A DNA stretch of 42,447 bases from Chara braunii. Its lineage: Eukaryota > Streptophyta > Charophyceae > Charales > Characeae. Below are positions 1 to 11,699 of the stretch, piece by piece. The translations under genes and the position numbers were made by a program. Position 1 is the first letter of the stretch; each line of letters starts with the position of its first letter. Location of the stretch: the NCBI GenBank assembly GCA_003427395.1, contig BFEA01000668.1, forward strand, positions 626,428-668,874. The letters run 5' to 3'. The notes beneath the pieces were generated by a model. The model was not told the DNA's origin and searched no databases. It was given only the letters and a program-made list of their open reading frames with translations.

Positions 1-210
1 CCCCCCCCCCTCCCCCGGCTGTTTTGCTTCTTTAAGTGGTGAAGGCAGGTAAAGGATGGAAGGTGTTCACCTTGAAACTTTTCAAAATCATGATGAAAAG
101 ATGTCCTTGAAGTGATTAAAAGCTTAATTGATGCTAGAGAACTGCTAGTAAACTGAAGGTGTGATGAAAAAAAAGGTTGTCATTAACTTACTCTCTCTAA
201 CTCCACGAAT

Positions 211-329
211 TCTACGAAATTTCAGCAGCGCTTCCCGTAGGAAAAGTGCCTTTCCAGAATTTTTACGAGTCCAAAAATAATCAACTCTCTCAGATTTGTA
301 GAAATTTCGAAAGCGCTTCCCGTAGGAAT
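211..329. repeat. Short direct repeat pair (GCGCTTCCCGTAGGA unit)
   Basis: Two copies of an approximately 34-bp segment, at about 211-244 and 296-329, share GAAATTTC followed by GCGCTTCCCGTAGGA with a few differences. The rest of 1-790 is AT-rich and holds no coding sequence that I can support. Confidence 0.7.
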
Positions 330-794
330 AGGAGGTTGTCAGGATTTATACAAAGCTGAAAACAGAAAGACAAAGCAAAACTATACTTGGGACTAACTTC
401 TGACACTTGCCTGATAGTCAGGATTTAAGATAGTTTACACGATCCTCTTTTAAAAGATGGTATCGTGAGCTATCGTCAACTTTGACTTTAAGTAAAGGAA
501 GCCCTATCGTTTTCACAAACTCTCTCTCCCATCATTCATCTCGTCTACCTATGCCTGCAGCACTTGGCAAGCATCTAAAGCAACTAACCTATCGGAAAGA
601 CGCCGCAAAGTGAGAGCCCACAAACATGCATAAAACATCTCTCACAATCCCACATAAGTTTGACCCAAGTAGTTCGTTAGATCACTCAGTTTTTTTTCCC
701 TTAGCAGACCCCATTGCCTATGGCATAGGATAAGACAACGCCCTAACTAAAGCGTATGCCCAACCTGCCTATGTAAACAAGTAAGGTACGCACA

Positions 795-1900
795 ACTGGA
801 CTGCCCTAACTTAAAGGTATGGCCAACATCACATCGACTCTTGTCATAAAACATATGACCAGACCGCCCTAACTTAAGGGTATGTCTGACTTCTGCTTAA
901 CTGACGACATAAAGCATAAACTAGGCAGCTCTAACTTAGGGGTATGCCTAGCCAGCTTTGGACAAGGTTACGTAGGGCATAGGATTGACCTGCCCCAACT
1001 TAGGGGTGTGCCTAACCTGCCTAAAACAAGTACGAACGACAAAAGGTCGGACCGCCCTAACTTAAGGGTACGTCCAACCTACATAACATCAACCACAAGA
1101 GCATATCACTAGGTCGCCCTAACTTAAGGGTACAGCTAGCTAGCCTAAACAGTTTTAGGCACATAAGACAATATGACCATGACACCCTAACGTAAGGGTA
1201 CGCCTGATTTACCTGAACAAAGTACAAACAACGTATGACTAAGCCGCCCTAACTTAAGGGTACGCTTAGTCTGCGTAACGACAATATAAGAGAACAATCA
1301 TTGGTATACTTGCACAAACTTTTTTTTTTTTCTTCTCTTATTACGCAGATGATCAAACCTACCCAACTTAGGGAGACATCCAATCCCACCTCGTGTTTAG
1401 AAGGGAAAATAAAAGAAAATTTATACTAACTCTTTGCTCCTTTATATTATCACTAGCATAAGACTGGACCGCCCTAACTTAAGGATACGCTCAGCCTGCC
1501 TGGGTTACCTTCGTTATATTCTTCATTTGCTTCTCTTCTCTTTTTGTTCTACCTGACTTATTGACCGACTTTCTCAACTTAGGGTGCCCGGTCTGCCAGA
1601 TGATATAGATTCGTATGATATATATCAAAATTTTATACGTTTGGTTGGCCTTTTTGTTCATGGTTTATGACTGAGCCGCCCTAACTTAAGGGTACGCTCA
1701 GTCTTATGCCTTTGTCCCCCTAACAAGAAAACACACACAGAACTGGGTCTACGCAACTAAGAATATTCCCAGCTCTGTTTTCAGCAACCCAGAAAAGAAA
1801 CATCAGGACTCTGAGCCTTCCCAACTTAGGGCGCCCATCCTCCTGTTCAGAAACCCCTAAAGAAACAGCGACTTGTCGGTCCAACTTAGGATAGGCCCAA
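795..1900. repeat. Array of hairpin-forming repeats with a CCCTAACTTAAGGG core
   Basis: At least 14 copies of a core resembling CCCTAACTTAAGGG occur at roughly 803, 862, 927, 991, 1050, 1113, 1181, 1245, 1352, 1469, 1571, 1675, 1820 and 1880. The first eight are 59-68 bp apart and later ones are more irregular. CCCT and AGGG in the core can pair. Several copies are bounded by outer arms that differ in sequence between copies but stay complementary: AGAC/GTCT (861/884), CTAGGCA/TGCCTAG (921/945), GACTAAGC/GCTTAGTC (1237/1264) and GACTGAGC/GCTCAGTC (1669/1696). Other copies, for example at 1469, have damaged arms. The array could be part of a long terminal repeat, a fold-back element or a structured transcript. 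Nothing here decides between these. Confidence 0.8.
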
Positions 1901-1909
1901 TCCTCAAAG

Positions 1910-4900
1910 ATCATACAGTCAGCCCAGCAAACATAAATAAAACGCAGCACTTAACCCACTCAACATAGACAGATCCAGCCTCGGGTTGACCCGGTCCAAC
2001 GCAGGCAATACACCTTTAGTCCGCCTCCCCCACAATTCCTTCTACCTTAATTCACTCGATGTTTATCTGAACTCTCATATATATCTGTTTATTTAACCTT
2101 CGCAAGCATGTCCTGACATACATAACAAAACAAAAAGTAATAACCTTCCATAGTCATGCTTAGATACCCAAGGGGTAACAGTTATGGGAAGGGATCATAC
2201 GCGTCAGACGAGATTATACCTGAATTTCCCTCCCTCCAGAACCCTGCCTGGGTTTCGGCAGAGCTCCCACAATCGGTGGGTGGACCTCCCACAAGGTCTT
2301 GCTGCGGTCCTACGGGTTGCAATCCCGCCTGCCGCCTTCCTCTCGTAATCTTAGACTAAACTTAGAGTAAGAAAGATAGGAGTAGATAGATTAGACTCTC
2401 AGATACAAGAGAGGTGCACTCAGACTCACGGGAGAGGGCCTTGTAATCTTGATTCGCCTTAGGCCCCCGCAATGATGGCCAAAACACGCAGCAACCAGTG
2501 AACTGAAATGAAGTAGTTGGCCATAGGCTCTCTGACGACCTCCAAGCTGCAGCGACGGCCCCTCTAAAGAGTCTGGTCACACCTCTAATGCCTCAGACTT
2601 TGTCCAAACTGCAACTACGCGACCTTGTAACCTGCACTCGGATTGCGCACACCCTTGTGTTGTAAACAAAACTCAATAAATACATAGCAGCAAGCTATCA
2701 CAAAAGTATGCTACCATGGACCATAAAAACACACAGCGGTGCTCAACCATAAGATGAGGCAAAATGCTGCAATGCCATAACAACATTTAGCAGTACTCAG
2801 CGAATATCCCAACCCGGCACCACGTCCCACAGGGCATATGTGAACACAACAAGGCCCAACAAACCACTGCACTAATGCAAAAAAAAAAAAACCCAGCAAT
2901 GCACCACAAATGCTCAATATATCACTGTGGGGGCACGGCACAGCGCAGCAGATGAGCACATTCTATTCAACACAGCAACGACTCCGCTAAGGTAGCACTG
3001 TTCAACAATCTGTTGTTTGAAGCCTGTGACAAACAATATCCGGTGGCCCGCAACAACACAGACTTAAACTCTCGTAGCTATGATAGCAGTCTGGCGTCAT
3101 AGCGATTGTGCGTCGTCCAAGGCCTCGACAAACTCTTCTCATGCTGATCCCCCCCCCCCAATGAGCAGATGCCCCACAGTCCATGCGTATATTAGTCGAG
3201 CTAGACCTGTTGGTCTAGTTTGGCCTGCAAGAGCCGACTACGCCAGCCCCCTTTTGTCACAAAGCGACACTACAACTACTACAGGCAACGACCCGACCCC
3301 TAGACCAATGTAGCAGTGTAATCCAAATCTTGACTGCATAGAACAGACTGCACGAACTGCTTGACTGCCACCTCTAAATCAAGGGAGAGCTCTCAATCTG
3401 TCGTTCCTTGCTGTTAACGGTTCCAACCAGACAGACCACTCCTCCAACTAAGAACGGCCATGCACCAGCTCACGTCAAGCACTCACATCTCGACTTCTGG
3501 TTCAATTCACCCGCTCATCTTCGAGGTAATATCTCTTTCTCTATCTCTCTTTTTAACGACTCCTCCCCTTTCTACTATTTCTTCACTATGCCCTTCCACT
3601 GCGCATTCACACCTCCCCTTCCAATCATGCTCTTCCCACCGTCGCGTTCATGGACGTTAAGACATAACTAGTATGACCACGAGTGAGTACGAAGGTCATT
3701 GTGCAGGCGAACTAGCTCGACCCCAAAGAGAGCGGCAGACACGATGGCGAGAGGCAACCAGCCGCCCGACCGAGATGACGAACTGTCGATCACGGCTCTG
3801 CTCCCCCATTATATGCAAAATGAGTATGTACCTTCTGCCAGAACATGCAAAGATACATTGCTAGTTCAGAATTTCCCCACCCCCGCATAGTCTCCTTCTC
3901 TCTTTATCACGCAGGCTCCTTCATCAGTCTTTCCGGCCATGCGTGCAGAGAGACAGAGAGAGGCTACTTCCACCGATAGGAAGGGCATCGCACAAGAAAA
4001 CAGGCAAACCTTCAGGCTTGAGGCAGCCTCCACGTTACTGCCATCCACCACTCTGTAGACAACGACCTCGCTCGAGGACGACCTTTGGTGTGTAAATGCA
4101 CCTGGCTGCTCATTTCGCCAGATTTAATAAAAAATAGGAAAACCGAATCATAGAGAAAGAAACATTGGTGCGAACGGGCTGCAACATCGGCGACTGGTAC
4201 AAAGTAGTAGCCCACTCTAATATTCGTCCAGAGTGTGCTCAATGAGAATGAATCTTCCCAAAAACATGGAAGTATACATCCTCTAGGTAAGCTTTCCCTT
4301 CTCCCCGACACCCTCCTTTCCACCTACTCCCCTCAACACTCCTCCTCACTTCAATCTAATCACCCTGTCGTGTTCGCCTGGGTCCGAAATCCCACCTAAC
4401 ATATCACTTCGCCTATTTTCACTCAGAAACGAGCGGGCTACAGCCGCTACACCTCCTATACTGCATCAAAAACCCACACTCATCTTCACTACTGACTTCC
4501 CCGAATGTATCTGGCCATCAGTGCAGCCAGGTTCAACCAATCAAGAACTTCAACCTGAATATACTCCCGATGTTTATGGGGCAGCTAAGTAAAAGCGAGT
4601 AAACCGTCAATCAGCATGAGCAACGCGCCGGCCAACAGGTAAGTACCCAACTCGCAACTCTTCTCTCAGTACTTCCGTTGACAGAATAAGAAAATTTTCT
4701 AATGAACCTTTCGTCAGAACGCGGTCAGATACAAATCTTCACATTTCTTGTAGTGGGCGCAGTTCCTCTTGCTTATGCTTCTACTTCCGCCCCCTGCCTC
4801 ATCGATCTGACTTCAAAGATCGATTCTCGAGGTCCTAGAACCCCGAAATCCGATCTTCGTTCATTCGATTCTTATAGAGAATCGAGCAAAATATTGAACT

Positions 4901-5575
4901 TTCATCGTCTGCCATAGCCGCACTCCCACTACATTCGCGCACCCCATTTTTCTGGCGTGGCTAAACTACTAACTATATTCTAAATCTAACTCCACCATCT
5001 GACTCGCAGTGGGACAAAACCTCTATCTAACATCTTACCTCATTTGATTCTGTTAAGAAACGGACGAGATAGATTTTTTTTTTCCGCCATAGCTCTCCTT
5101 CTTGACGTCTCGGCTTACGCCTTTTTCCCTTTTTCTCCTATCCTACTAACTTCCTACTAAAACCAACCATAAATTCGAACTCGCCTGCCCAAAAAACCCC
5201 AGTTTTCATTCTTACTTTGCTCGATTCCGGGCAGGGGTCGAGTGAGTTAGACATTTCTCACTCGTGCCATCCCCAATTCCCACCATCTCCTGCGCTGACT
5301 GTTTTCGACGCGGATCCGCATCCAGGTTCAGTCGGAACTTCCTGACCCCTTCGTTACCCTCTCGCTTCATTTGTTGCCTCTCTCCGCCTATGCCAGCAAT
5401 AGTCCACCCACCTGATCGATAGCGGCCGTGTACTATCTCAGTCAAAGGGCTCGACTTCCCACCTTTTTCGCACCTCCCTCGTCACTCTCCTACCCTCTCT
5501 ACATAGCGCAGCGCTCCAACGACTGGCCTGGTCGAAAGGCAGCATAGCATCGACAGTCATCGTATGCAGCGTCAA
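1910..5575. other. Long stretch with no recognisable gene
   Basis: All open frames here are short (up to about 100 codons), overlap on both strands and show no domain or family resemblance. Composition shifts from mixed to pyrimidine-rich on the plus strand around 3.4-5.5 kb, with scattered homopolymers such as the C tract near 3150. I see no tRNA, clear promoter or complete repeat here. Confidence 0.6.
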
Positions 5576-5576
5576 A

Positions 5577-5627
5577 CGACTGTCGGGCTCCTCCCGAATT
5601 TATGCATGTCACCCTTGCGCAGGGGCC

Positions 5628-5659
<32 letters not shown>

Positions 5660-5678
5660 ATGGATGTCCCGAAGGACC
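5577..5678 (-). ncRNA. U6: U6 spliceosomal snRNA-like sequence, probably a pseudogene
   Basis: Read on the minus strand, the sequence starts with the short 5' stem-loop (GTCCTTCGGGAC), continues through AAAATTGGAACGATACAGAG and then AGATTAGCATGGCCCCTGCG, and ends with a GTGACATGCATAAATTCG-like 3' part. The ACAGAGA box and AGC triad that form the U6 catalytic core are intact. The 5' stem is one base pair shorter than the usual CCC-TTCG-GGG form. After about nucleotide 80 the match to plant or animal U6 fades, and no run of four Ts follows on the minus strand, although RNA polymerase III needs one to terminate. I also see no convincing upstream sequence element of the plant type; a weak GATATC-like segment lies about 25 bp upstream. 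U6 origin is near certain, but activity is doubtful. Confidence 0.88.
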
Positions 5679-5679
5679 G

Positions 5680-6980
5680 TGACAGGGCAGGTGCCCTGAG
5701 ATATCATCGTGAACCTGACCGGCCTTGGCAACTCTGTAATATTTGGTTCCACCTAGCAAGTTCCGTCGGGTGGATCCGAACACCGGTATGTGTTTCCACA
5801 GTTCGTGGGTGTACCCACTGACCTAGGCTCTTGGGTTCACGGCTGGTCCTGACGACCAGCGCAGGGCCTCGTCCCATATGGGATAGAAAGCAAGAAATGG
5901 AAAAAACATAAATAATAATAAAAAAATAAAAAGTTAAAACTTAGAAAATATAGGAAAATAGTTGAGGGGAAGGGGGACCGTTGGCACTTGGTCCTCGGTC
6001 CTACCCTCCGGGCCAACGGTCAGATCGCCCAGCAAAACTAAGGGGGATAGTCCTGCAGGACCCTCGACCCCTCAATTTGCTCCATAGCGCTCCTCCGCTG
6101 CTGGCCTCGATCCCAGGATCCACCTGGTGGTAATCCAATGTTGTAACCAATAGGGCTAAGCCTAAGTCTAGTTATAGCAGGCGCAATTTCTTATATGAAG
6201 AGCACCTGGAGCAGACCTGACCTTGCCGAGGTGCACCAAGGTCGCTTTCTGGCTCGTCCTTTGAAGCCATGGCCCCGCACGCGCGCCGTGCCAGCTTGGG
6301 GCAGGCTTTTACTTGGCCCGCCCTGCGCATAGCCCCACAATGGCATAGCCAATAACTGGTGCCTCCACACGCCGCGTCTTTCCCTGAAGGACCGCCCCTC
6401 AACTTCTACTATCGACAATACGTGGTCGGACCTAGTAGTTGCGCACTCCACGTGACGGGACCCCGGAGTGGTGCCTTCTAACGAGTCACACAAAACCCTC
6501 CCTTAGTCGCAACCTCTCCTGATCAACTCCGCGCTGCCCGTAATTTCGTCTGTGCGTGCGAGGTTGCAACTCTACCCCAGATTCCAACCTAGCACTTCCT
6601 TGATTTACCGGCGTCTCGTAGTCTACATTCGTTAGTCTTTTGCCCAGGCTAACGCGTGCCCACAAAGTGCACGCTCACACACTCTCTAATCAACAAAAAT
6701 GGAACGCGCTCCTAGATATCGTCAAAAGTGTACTTCCTGTAAGCTGCAAAAATGTGCCCAAATACCCTTGTAAGGGTATTCGGGCCGACGACGCACCCCC
6801 GTCGGGGCCCCGGGGCCGGGGCTCAACAACGCTGGATGCACTATAATGGAGATTTGAAGGACATCATGGTCGTGGGCCCAAGCAAATCGCACATTGCTTA
6901 TAATATAGTAGTTGGTGTTTACAAGTGATATGCTCAAACTTTAGCATGGAAAATTGTGGTCCCTGTTATGTTCAGGGTGC
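5680..6980. other. Non-coding stretch with several hairpins
   Basis: No coding frame is supported. A 9-bp inverted repeat, ACCGTTGGC at 5977-5985 and GCCAACGGT at 6012-6020, sits in GC-rich DNA. A 20-bp near-perfect palindrome (AATACCCTT-GT-AAGGGTATT) lies at 6761-6780 and is followed at once by GC-rich inverted repeats up to about 6830. These resemble ends or internal hairpins of repeats, but I cannot name a family. Confidence 0.55.
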
Positions 6981-6998
6981 TAAACTGAAATATATTTC

Positions 6999-8691
6999 TT
7001 GGAGAAATTGTTGAAGATATTCATGGAGGAATCGAAGTTGAATGTTTTTTGCGGATCATCACCACGGTCATCGTCAGTAAGCTATATTTGTAGTTTAGAG
7101 TTAGAAATAGGCCGATTGAAGGCAAAACTCAAAACTCATGCTTTGTTCGAGCACAAGTTGAGTGATGATCTTCGTGCTTCAAGACGTGAGATTGACCGTC
7201 TAAAGAGGTTGCTTAGCAGGCTCGAGGTACGCGAACCGAGAAAGTTATTATGTGTTTGTTGTGGAAGAGAGAATCTACCACAGAGAGCGGATGAAGATTG
7301 AAAAACCATAAATCGTATTTTCGCAGCAAAGTGGGAGGTAAACGATGATTGGAGATTGAATAATTTAGAATGTAGAAAGATGAAAGTTGATGTTCACTTG
7401 GCAGAGGAAGGAATTTTTACATCAGATCGAAAACAGATGGATCATACAGTGGTCCCAAGACTCTGAACTATTACTCAGCTCGGGTCAGAACGAGGTGGTG
7501 ACAATGAAAACTTAAACTTATGCAGACTATGTGAAAACGGTTTATTATTGTCGAAGACATTGTTGAAATCAAAGCATGATGAGAGCAAATTATGTTGCAT
7601 GCTCGAGAACGCAAATACTCTTCTCTCAGACCGTGTTATGTGCATAGAACGCTTACGTGGAGAGATCAATGCACATGAAAAGGAGAATCGGTCTTTGAAG
7701 TCAAGAATCACATCCTTAACCTTGCAACTAAATGTATCGCTATCACATATGGCAAGCGATGTACGAGCATCAAAAAAGTTTCATATGCACAATAGAGAGG
7801 GTCGCAGAGGGAAAGGACACGAAGATGGTCGAGTTAGAACTTTGATTCATTCTTTGGATATTGCGCCTTGCTTAGACGAACAAAGATGCGTTCTTGTATC
7901 GGGTAGGGGTATTTATGATGCTCAAGCCTCATCTTCTACAGACGGCTCACAAGGGGAAGGTCGAAACTTGTATGATCTGCTTCGTTTCACAGAAGACTGC
8001 CTTTGACATAGTGTGGTCATCATAACTCAGTCCTGCGGATATAATATACAAAGTACAGCTCCATTTTATGACAAGAAGATCACGAGGAATATTGATTTCC
8101 TTCTCAGCAGTTGTACAAATATTATTGATTCAATAACCTATTTTCGTGGCCGACTTCAAAATTGTGATTTAATTGTAAAATGAGAGGAAGGGGGAGGTTC
8201 AAAGAGAGTATCACCACCAAAGCGAAGATGTAACGACGGAAGACAACATCAAACAACAGCGTCATGAGGTTGAACATGAGGTAGACAAGAAATGTTCAAC
8301 AATATCTCATCATACCATTGTGACCTGCAACGACATAGCACAACTGACATCCTTTCATGTGCGACATAATTTTCTATGCATTATGGCCCGGACAGCGCCG
8401 ACCTTGGATGGTTCAAGTTTGACTTCCACTCTGACAACAGAACGTTTTCAAAAACATATCGCAGTCGCAAATACGAAGGATTTTAAATGACTCATTATCG
8501 ACTCTATGTCTTATATGTTATTTGTATCCAAAGATGTTATGAATGCTCTTGCAACAACGAAAGCAGTATGCTTGGAAGATACGAACTGCAGTAATTGCCA
8601 GACAGTATGCGCACAACAAAACCGATTGACAATTTTGTGTAAAAGGTATAAAATTGTGTGTGAGCGACTACTTAATCATGCAACTATTTAA
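6999..8691 (+). pseudogene. Broken coiled-coil protein gene, family not recognised
   Basis: One reading frame is open from about 6984 to about 8260 except for TGA codons at 7299, 7464, 8004 and 8181. A frameshift near 8270 moves it to the frame that reaches TAA at 8689, with one more TGA at 8488. The first ATG of the frame is at 7020. The product would be about 560 residues. Two segments have heptad-like charged helices: about residues 30-80 (LKAKLKTH..., REIDRLKRLLSRLE) and again around 7600-7730 (RLRGEINAHEKENRSLKSRI). A CVCCGRE motif lies between them. I do not recognise the family. It lies just upstream of two other broken plus-strand genes, which suggests one block of inserted DNA. That it encoded a real protein is well supported by the long frame; the function is unknown. 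Confidence 0.7.
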
Positions 8692-8996
8692 GTTTTTTTT
8701 TTTTTTTTCTCGATCGTTTTTTATTTGTTTCACTTTTTTTGCATGTTTCTATTTTTTTGCATGTTTCTCTTTGCATGTATGTATGTCTTTCACACCGAAT
8801 TTGTCTCTCTCTATCAGGTGTTGATCTCTCTTTCTATTTTTGTATATCTGTCTATATGTTCCTCCCTATGTATATCCTTCTTTATCCAATATGTGCTGCA
8901 ATATTTATGTATTTTATATTGAAGGTAATCTTTTATTTCTCTTTTGACTCTTTCATACTGAGCACCACACATCATATGTTATTGTCGATGTTGTAG
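8692..8996. other. T-rich spacer between broken genes
   Basis: A T-rich stretch with a run of 17 Ts (about 8693-8709) and TTTTTTGCATGTTTC-type repeats separates the two plus-strand genes. No feature is recognised. Confidence 0.5.
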
Positions 8997-10688
8997 ATGA
9001 CATCGACTTCTGAAAACGCTACATTTGATGGTGAGACATTATACGTATCAACAGAAGACCTCGTTGGGAATATGCCTGGCGTTGAGGGGCGGGCACACAA
9101 ACTGCACTCACAAAAAAAAATGACTTTCGTATGATGGAAAATGTTGTGAAATTGGAAAGAGGCACGTGCGAGATGATAATTCTGGCATAGGGGCGGAGGC
9201 TGATGATGTCATAAAACAGGATCATAACAAATGCGTTGTTCCAGATGTGAAAGTGAAGAAAACAGATGAAGGAAAATATTTTGAGTACGGCGTCGTGTTG
9301 CAGCCTGATGTTATTCAGCCACGGTTGCGTGGTGAGGAACGTTGTTTTATAGTAAACTGCAACAAAAGGTGGATGCCTTTGGAAGCACCACCCATAAAGA
9401 CTTGACATCATTTCACACTTGCAATTGTTATAGATTGCGTGTTTACAATGCATCCGTCTGTGGACCGAGATGTTCTTACAATTCACACAATGAGAATTCA
9501 TAAGATTCTCAAACAAAGGAATGAGCTTCGTCTCAACGATTTTTTCTATGATGAGGTGAGTTCTCCAATATCATGGAATGTTGATCGAAAAAATAGAACA
9601 TTGGGCGTAATTGGTTTTTTAACCGATGCAAGAAGAGACCCACGATGGGGGTGGGTGCTACAAACAATCCCCATGTCAACAGGCGCAGCAAGAGTACACC
9701 GCCGAGATATGTTGGGGAACTGTTGGCTTGTTCAGTATTTCAATTGAAGGTTCTCATTCAGAATTTTTGTGAGGGAGGCAACAAAAAATGAGCAAGGTAC
9801 AATGAAAAGTAGAGTTGATGCTCTTGGAGAAGATTTAAACAATCATTGGATCAATCCAATTGGTTTCGATATTCCACATAGATATTGTTTCTCCATGGAA
9901 GAAATCGCGACTTTTACTGACAAAAAGGGGCAGAAGGAGAGATGGGAGGATGTATGGTATGATATTTGGAACCCCTATGTTCACAAACCATAAAACATCA
10001 ACAACTTTGATGTTGGAATGACGGTTAGGAAGGGGATCAACATTGTGGATTGTGCCCAAGCAGAAAAATTTGGTTATCGTGTGAACGGGATCAAACACAC
10101 GATTCTTTCAGCGGAGTGGAAGGGTAAACAGACTATGGCTGCAAAAAGTCCTTCAGGCCATTTCCTCTCGGGTTCATTAGAGAGGGTCTCGTCACTCACT
10201 GACTGTTCATGGTTGTACTTGTACGTGTTTTCATCTTCAATGCCGATGTCCAAGACAAAGAATTGTTTCATGCTCATGCAAAAGTCTGTTGGGCAAAAAT
10301 TTCTGAAGCGGATAGACAGATTGTCATTGTTGGGTATGACTTCACAACCGATCAACAAATGTGGCGCATCAGTGACAACAGTGAGGATGAAAGAAATGAT
10401 AGTTGTGAAAGAAATGGACAAGAGGATGATGTGGATGTAGATGGGATTGAAAAAATCATAAATAAGCGAGAAAACAATTCGTATATGGTTGATCTGCGGA
10501 AGAGGTTTGGTTGTTTGGGGCTCTTAGGATGAGTTCCATTGTTGTGGAGAGAGAAGAGTGCCGATGGTAGTGTTGTCCACGTGACGTTTAAGGACCCCTT
10601 AGGAGTCTCTTTCAATTTGGTTTACGAGGAAAGCCTGCTACGTTACTGCGTGTATAGTGAGGATGGATTGTATGGGTGCAGTGAATGA
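8997..10688 (+). pseudogene. Broken gene for an unrecognised protein of about 560 residues
   Basis: An ATG at 8997 opens a frame that slips at the A9 tract near 9112-9120. It then continues in one frame to about 10200, interrupted only by TGA at 9403, TGA at 9745 and TAA at 9991. After a second slip near 10205 it runs to TGA at 10686, with one more TGA at 10530. The translated sequence has the even mix of aromatic, charged and hydrophobic residues of a globular protein, for example GFLTDARRDPRWGWVLQTI near 9606-9665 and RWEDVWYDIWNPY near 9939-9977. An acidic stretch follows near 10380-10440. I looked for TET/JBP, nuclease, helicase, polymerase and capsid signatures and recognised none. The gene sits between the coiled-coil gene and the histone-like gene, on the same strand. 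Confidence 0.7.
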
Positions 10689-10818
10689 AGTGCAACATCA
10701 TAGGGGAGATATATCTGACGACCTAAAGAAGAGAAAATCTGTAAAGAAGTTGGATCCGACACCTCAAAAAACTGTCCCGAAGGACAAACGAAGGAATAAG
10801 AAGGGAAAAACATAAAAA

Positions 10819-11676
10819 ATGCAACCTTCTGCAGCAGATATGGTTGCAGCTGCGGAAGCCGCAAGTGCTGCACCTACAATAGTTATCGCACTTGGTGTTG
10901 ATGCAGCACTTCATCTACAGCTGCAACAGCAGATGTGGTAGATGCACCAACTGCTGCACCCACTAAATATGCTGCAGCAGATGGTGAAGATGCTGCAGAT
11001 GGAGCACTTGTTGATGAAAATGCTCGTTCTCAACATGAAACTGTTGAGCGAGGAAGTAAGGGGAAAGCTAAAATAAAGGAAAAACATCCAAACAAAATCC
11101 TCCACGTATCGCATGGCAGCAGGCACACAAAGAAAGATTGAACGCACATGAACGCATAGAAAAAGAGAGCGAGAGAGGAACGAAAGAACAAAGGTCAAGA
11201 TACGAAGGCATGGAGGTACAAACCTGACACTCTCTCACTGAAGGAAATTCGAAAAATGTTGAAATTTGTCGACCCTGTTATCCTTTTTGCTCCATTTGCG
11301 CGTTTGGTTAAGAAGGTGCTGAAGGATGTCAACGACGAGTGGAGAGGTGAATCATATGAAAATTGAGCATGAATCACCGCAAGTAACAATTACTGCAAGA
11401 ACTGTCAAAGTTTTGCAAGAGCTAGCAGAATTGTGTACTGCTTACATCATGAATTTGACGCACAAAGTGGCGATCCACTGCAAGAGAATTACGATTCAGT
11501 ATAAAGTCTTGGAACTTGTTACAGAGGTGCAAAAGGGAACATGTGATTTTGGCACGGGGGAAATTCCTAAGAATGAGAAAAAAATAAATTATTCTCCCAC
11601 AGAAAAGTCACAAACAAACTCGGACAACCAAGGACCTCGAATATGTCACGACCTAAGAAAAAAAACAAAGCGGTGA
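10819..11676 (+). pseudogene. Divergent histone H3-like protein gene, frame-broken
   Basis: The frame starts near ATG 10819 with an alanine-rich leader (AAAEAASAAPTIV), shifts near 10920 and continues as an alanine- then lysine-rich tail to about 11200. The histone fold follows at 11205-11538. The stretch RYKPDTLSLKEIRK matches the H3 alpha-N region RYRPGTVALREIRR. Next, PFARLVKK matches PFQRLVRE. After a frameshift near 11350, LQELAELCTAYIMNL matches the alpha-2 helix, and AIHCKRITIQYKVLEL matches AIHAKRVTIMPKDIQL. Loop 1 carries an insertion of about 14 residues compared with ordinary H3, and the tail lacks the ARTKQTARKS start. An additional hydrophilic segment of about 45 residues follows the fold. 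In-frame stops lie at 11139 (TGA) and 11157 (TAG). It could be an H3 gene carried by a virus or transposon, or a decayed centromeric-type H3. The H3 assignment is strong; the origin is open. Confidence 0.88.
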
Positions 11677-11699
11677 AAATGTAAAAACGGTAGGGTACT

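Noticed and set aside
8997-10688. TET/JBP dioxygenase, which some KDZ-type elements carry
   Set aside because: I could not find the HxD...H metal-binding arrangement or an Arg-containing 2-oxoglutarate site in the translated frames.
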